Of a stretch of DNA of 5,039 nt, positions 5,036-5,039 are shown piece after piece. The position numbers and the translations under genes were made by a program. Within the stretch, counting starts at the first letter, position 1. Each line of letters opens with the position of its first letter. The stretch spans positions 1 through 5,039 of the forward strand of contig JACOXV010000033.1 in the NCBI GenBank assembly GCA_016182225.1, written 5' to 3'. This DNA is from Candidatus Levyibacteriota bacterium (GTDB lineage Bacteria > Patescibacteriota > Microgenomatia > Levybacterales > UBA12049). A model generated the notes under the pieces. That model was not told where the DNA came from, did not search any database, and worked only from the letters and a program-made list of their open reading frames with translations.

Positions 5036-5039
5036 ATGG

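Overview
The window looks like part of a chromosome from a candidate-phyla-radiation bacterium (Patescibacteria, perhaps Microgenomates-like). This is an inference from the AT-rich sequence, short intergenic gaps, start codons mostly without Shine-Dalgarno sequences, a small excisionase-type HTH protein, a compact GalT-like enzyme, and a palindrome encoding the peptide LPCRQAG, which I recall from many genomes of that group. UGA is used as a stop (both GT4 genes end in TGA), so the genetic code appears standard.

Layout: a 70-residue HTH protein (+, 91-303) sits behind an AT-rich promoter with an inverted repeat. It converges on a GalT-like nucleotidylyltransferase (-, 455-1315), and the gap between them holds a folded palindromic repeat (copy A). 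A 160-bp divergent promoter region separates galT from two GT4 glycosyltransferase genes (+, 1476-2747 and 2744-3934) that overlap by 4 bp. These converge, with a 5-bp gap, on a WecG/TagA/CpsF-type glycosyltransferase (-, 3940-4812). The end holds a possible 53-codon minus-strand ORF (4844-5005) and a plus-strand -10 box at the edge.

The enzymes suggest sugar-nucleotide and surface-glycan metabolism: GalT exchanges UMP between sugar phosphates, the two GT4 enzymes transfer sugars from nucleotide donors, and the WecG-type enzyme typically adds a sugar to a lipid-linked intermediate. The actual glycan cannot be deduced from the sequence.

The most notable structure is a repeat present twice: copy A is intergenic (344-425) and copy B (4257-4380) lies inside the WecG-type gene, which reads through it without a stop. 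Both fold into the same interrupted long stem, with compensatory base changes and G.T pairs that favour the + strand as the folded one. Next to copy B is a 21-nt near-perfect palindrome flanked by exact 7-nt direct repeats. Together they make the protein about 40-50 residues longer than I expect for its family, resembling the protein-coding palindromic elements described in Rickettsia.
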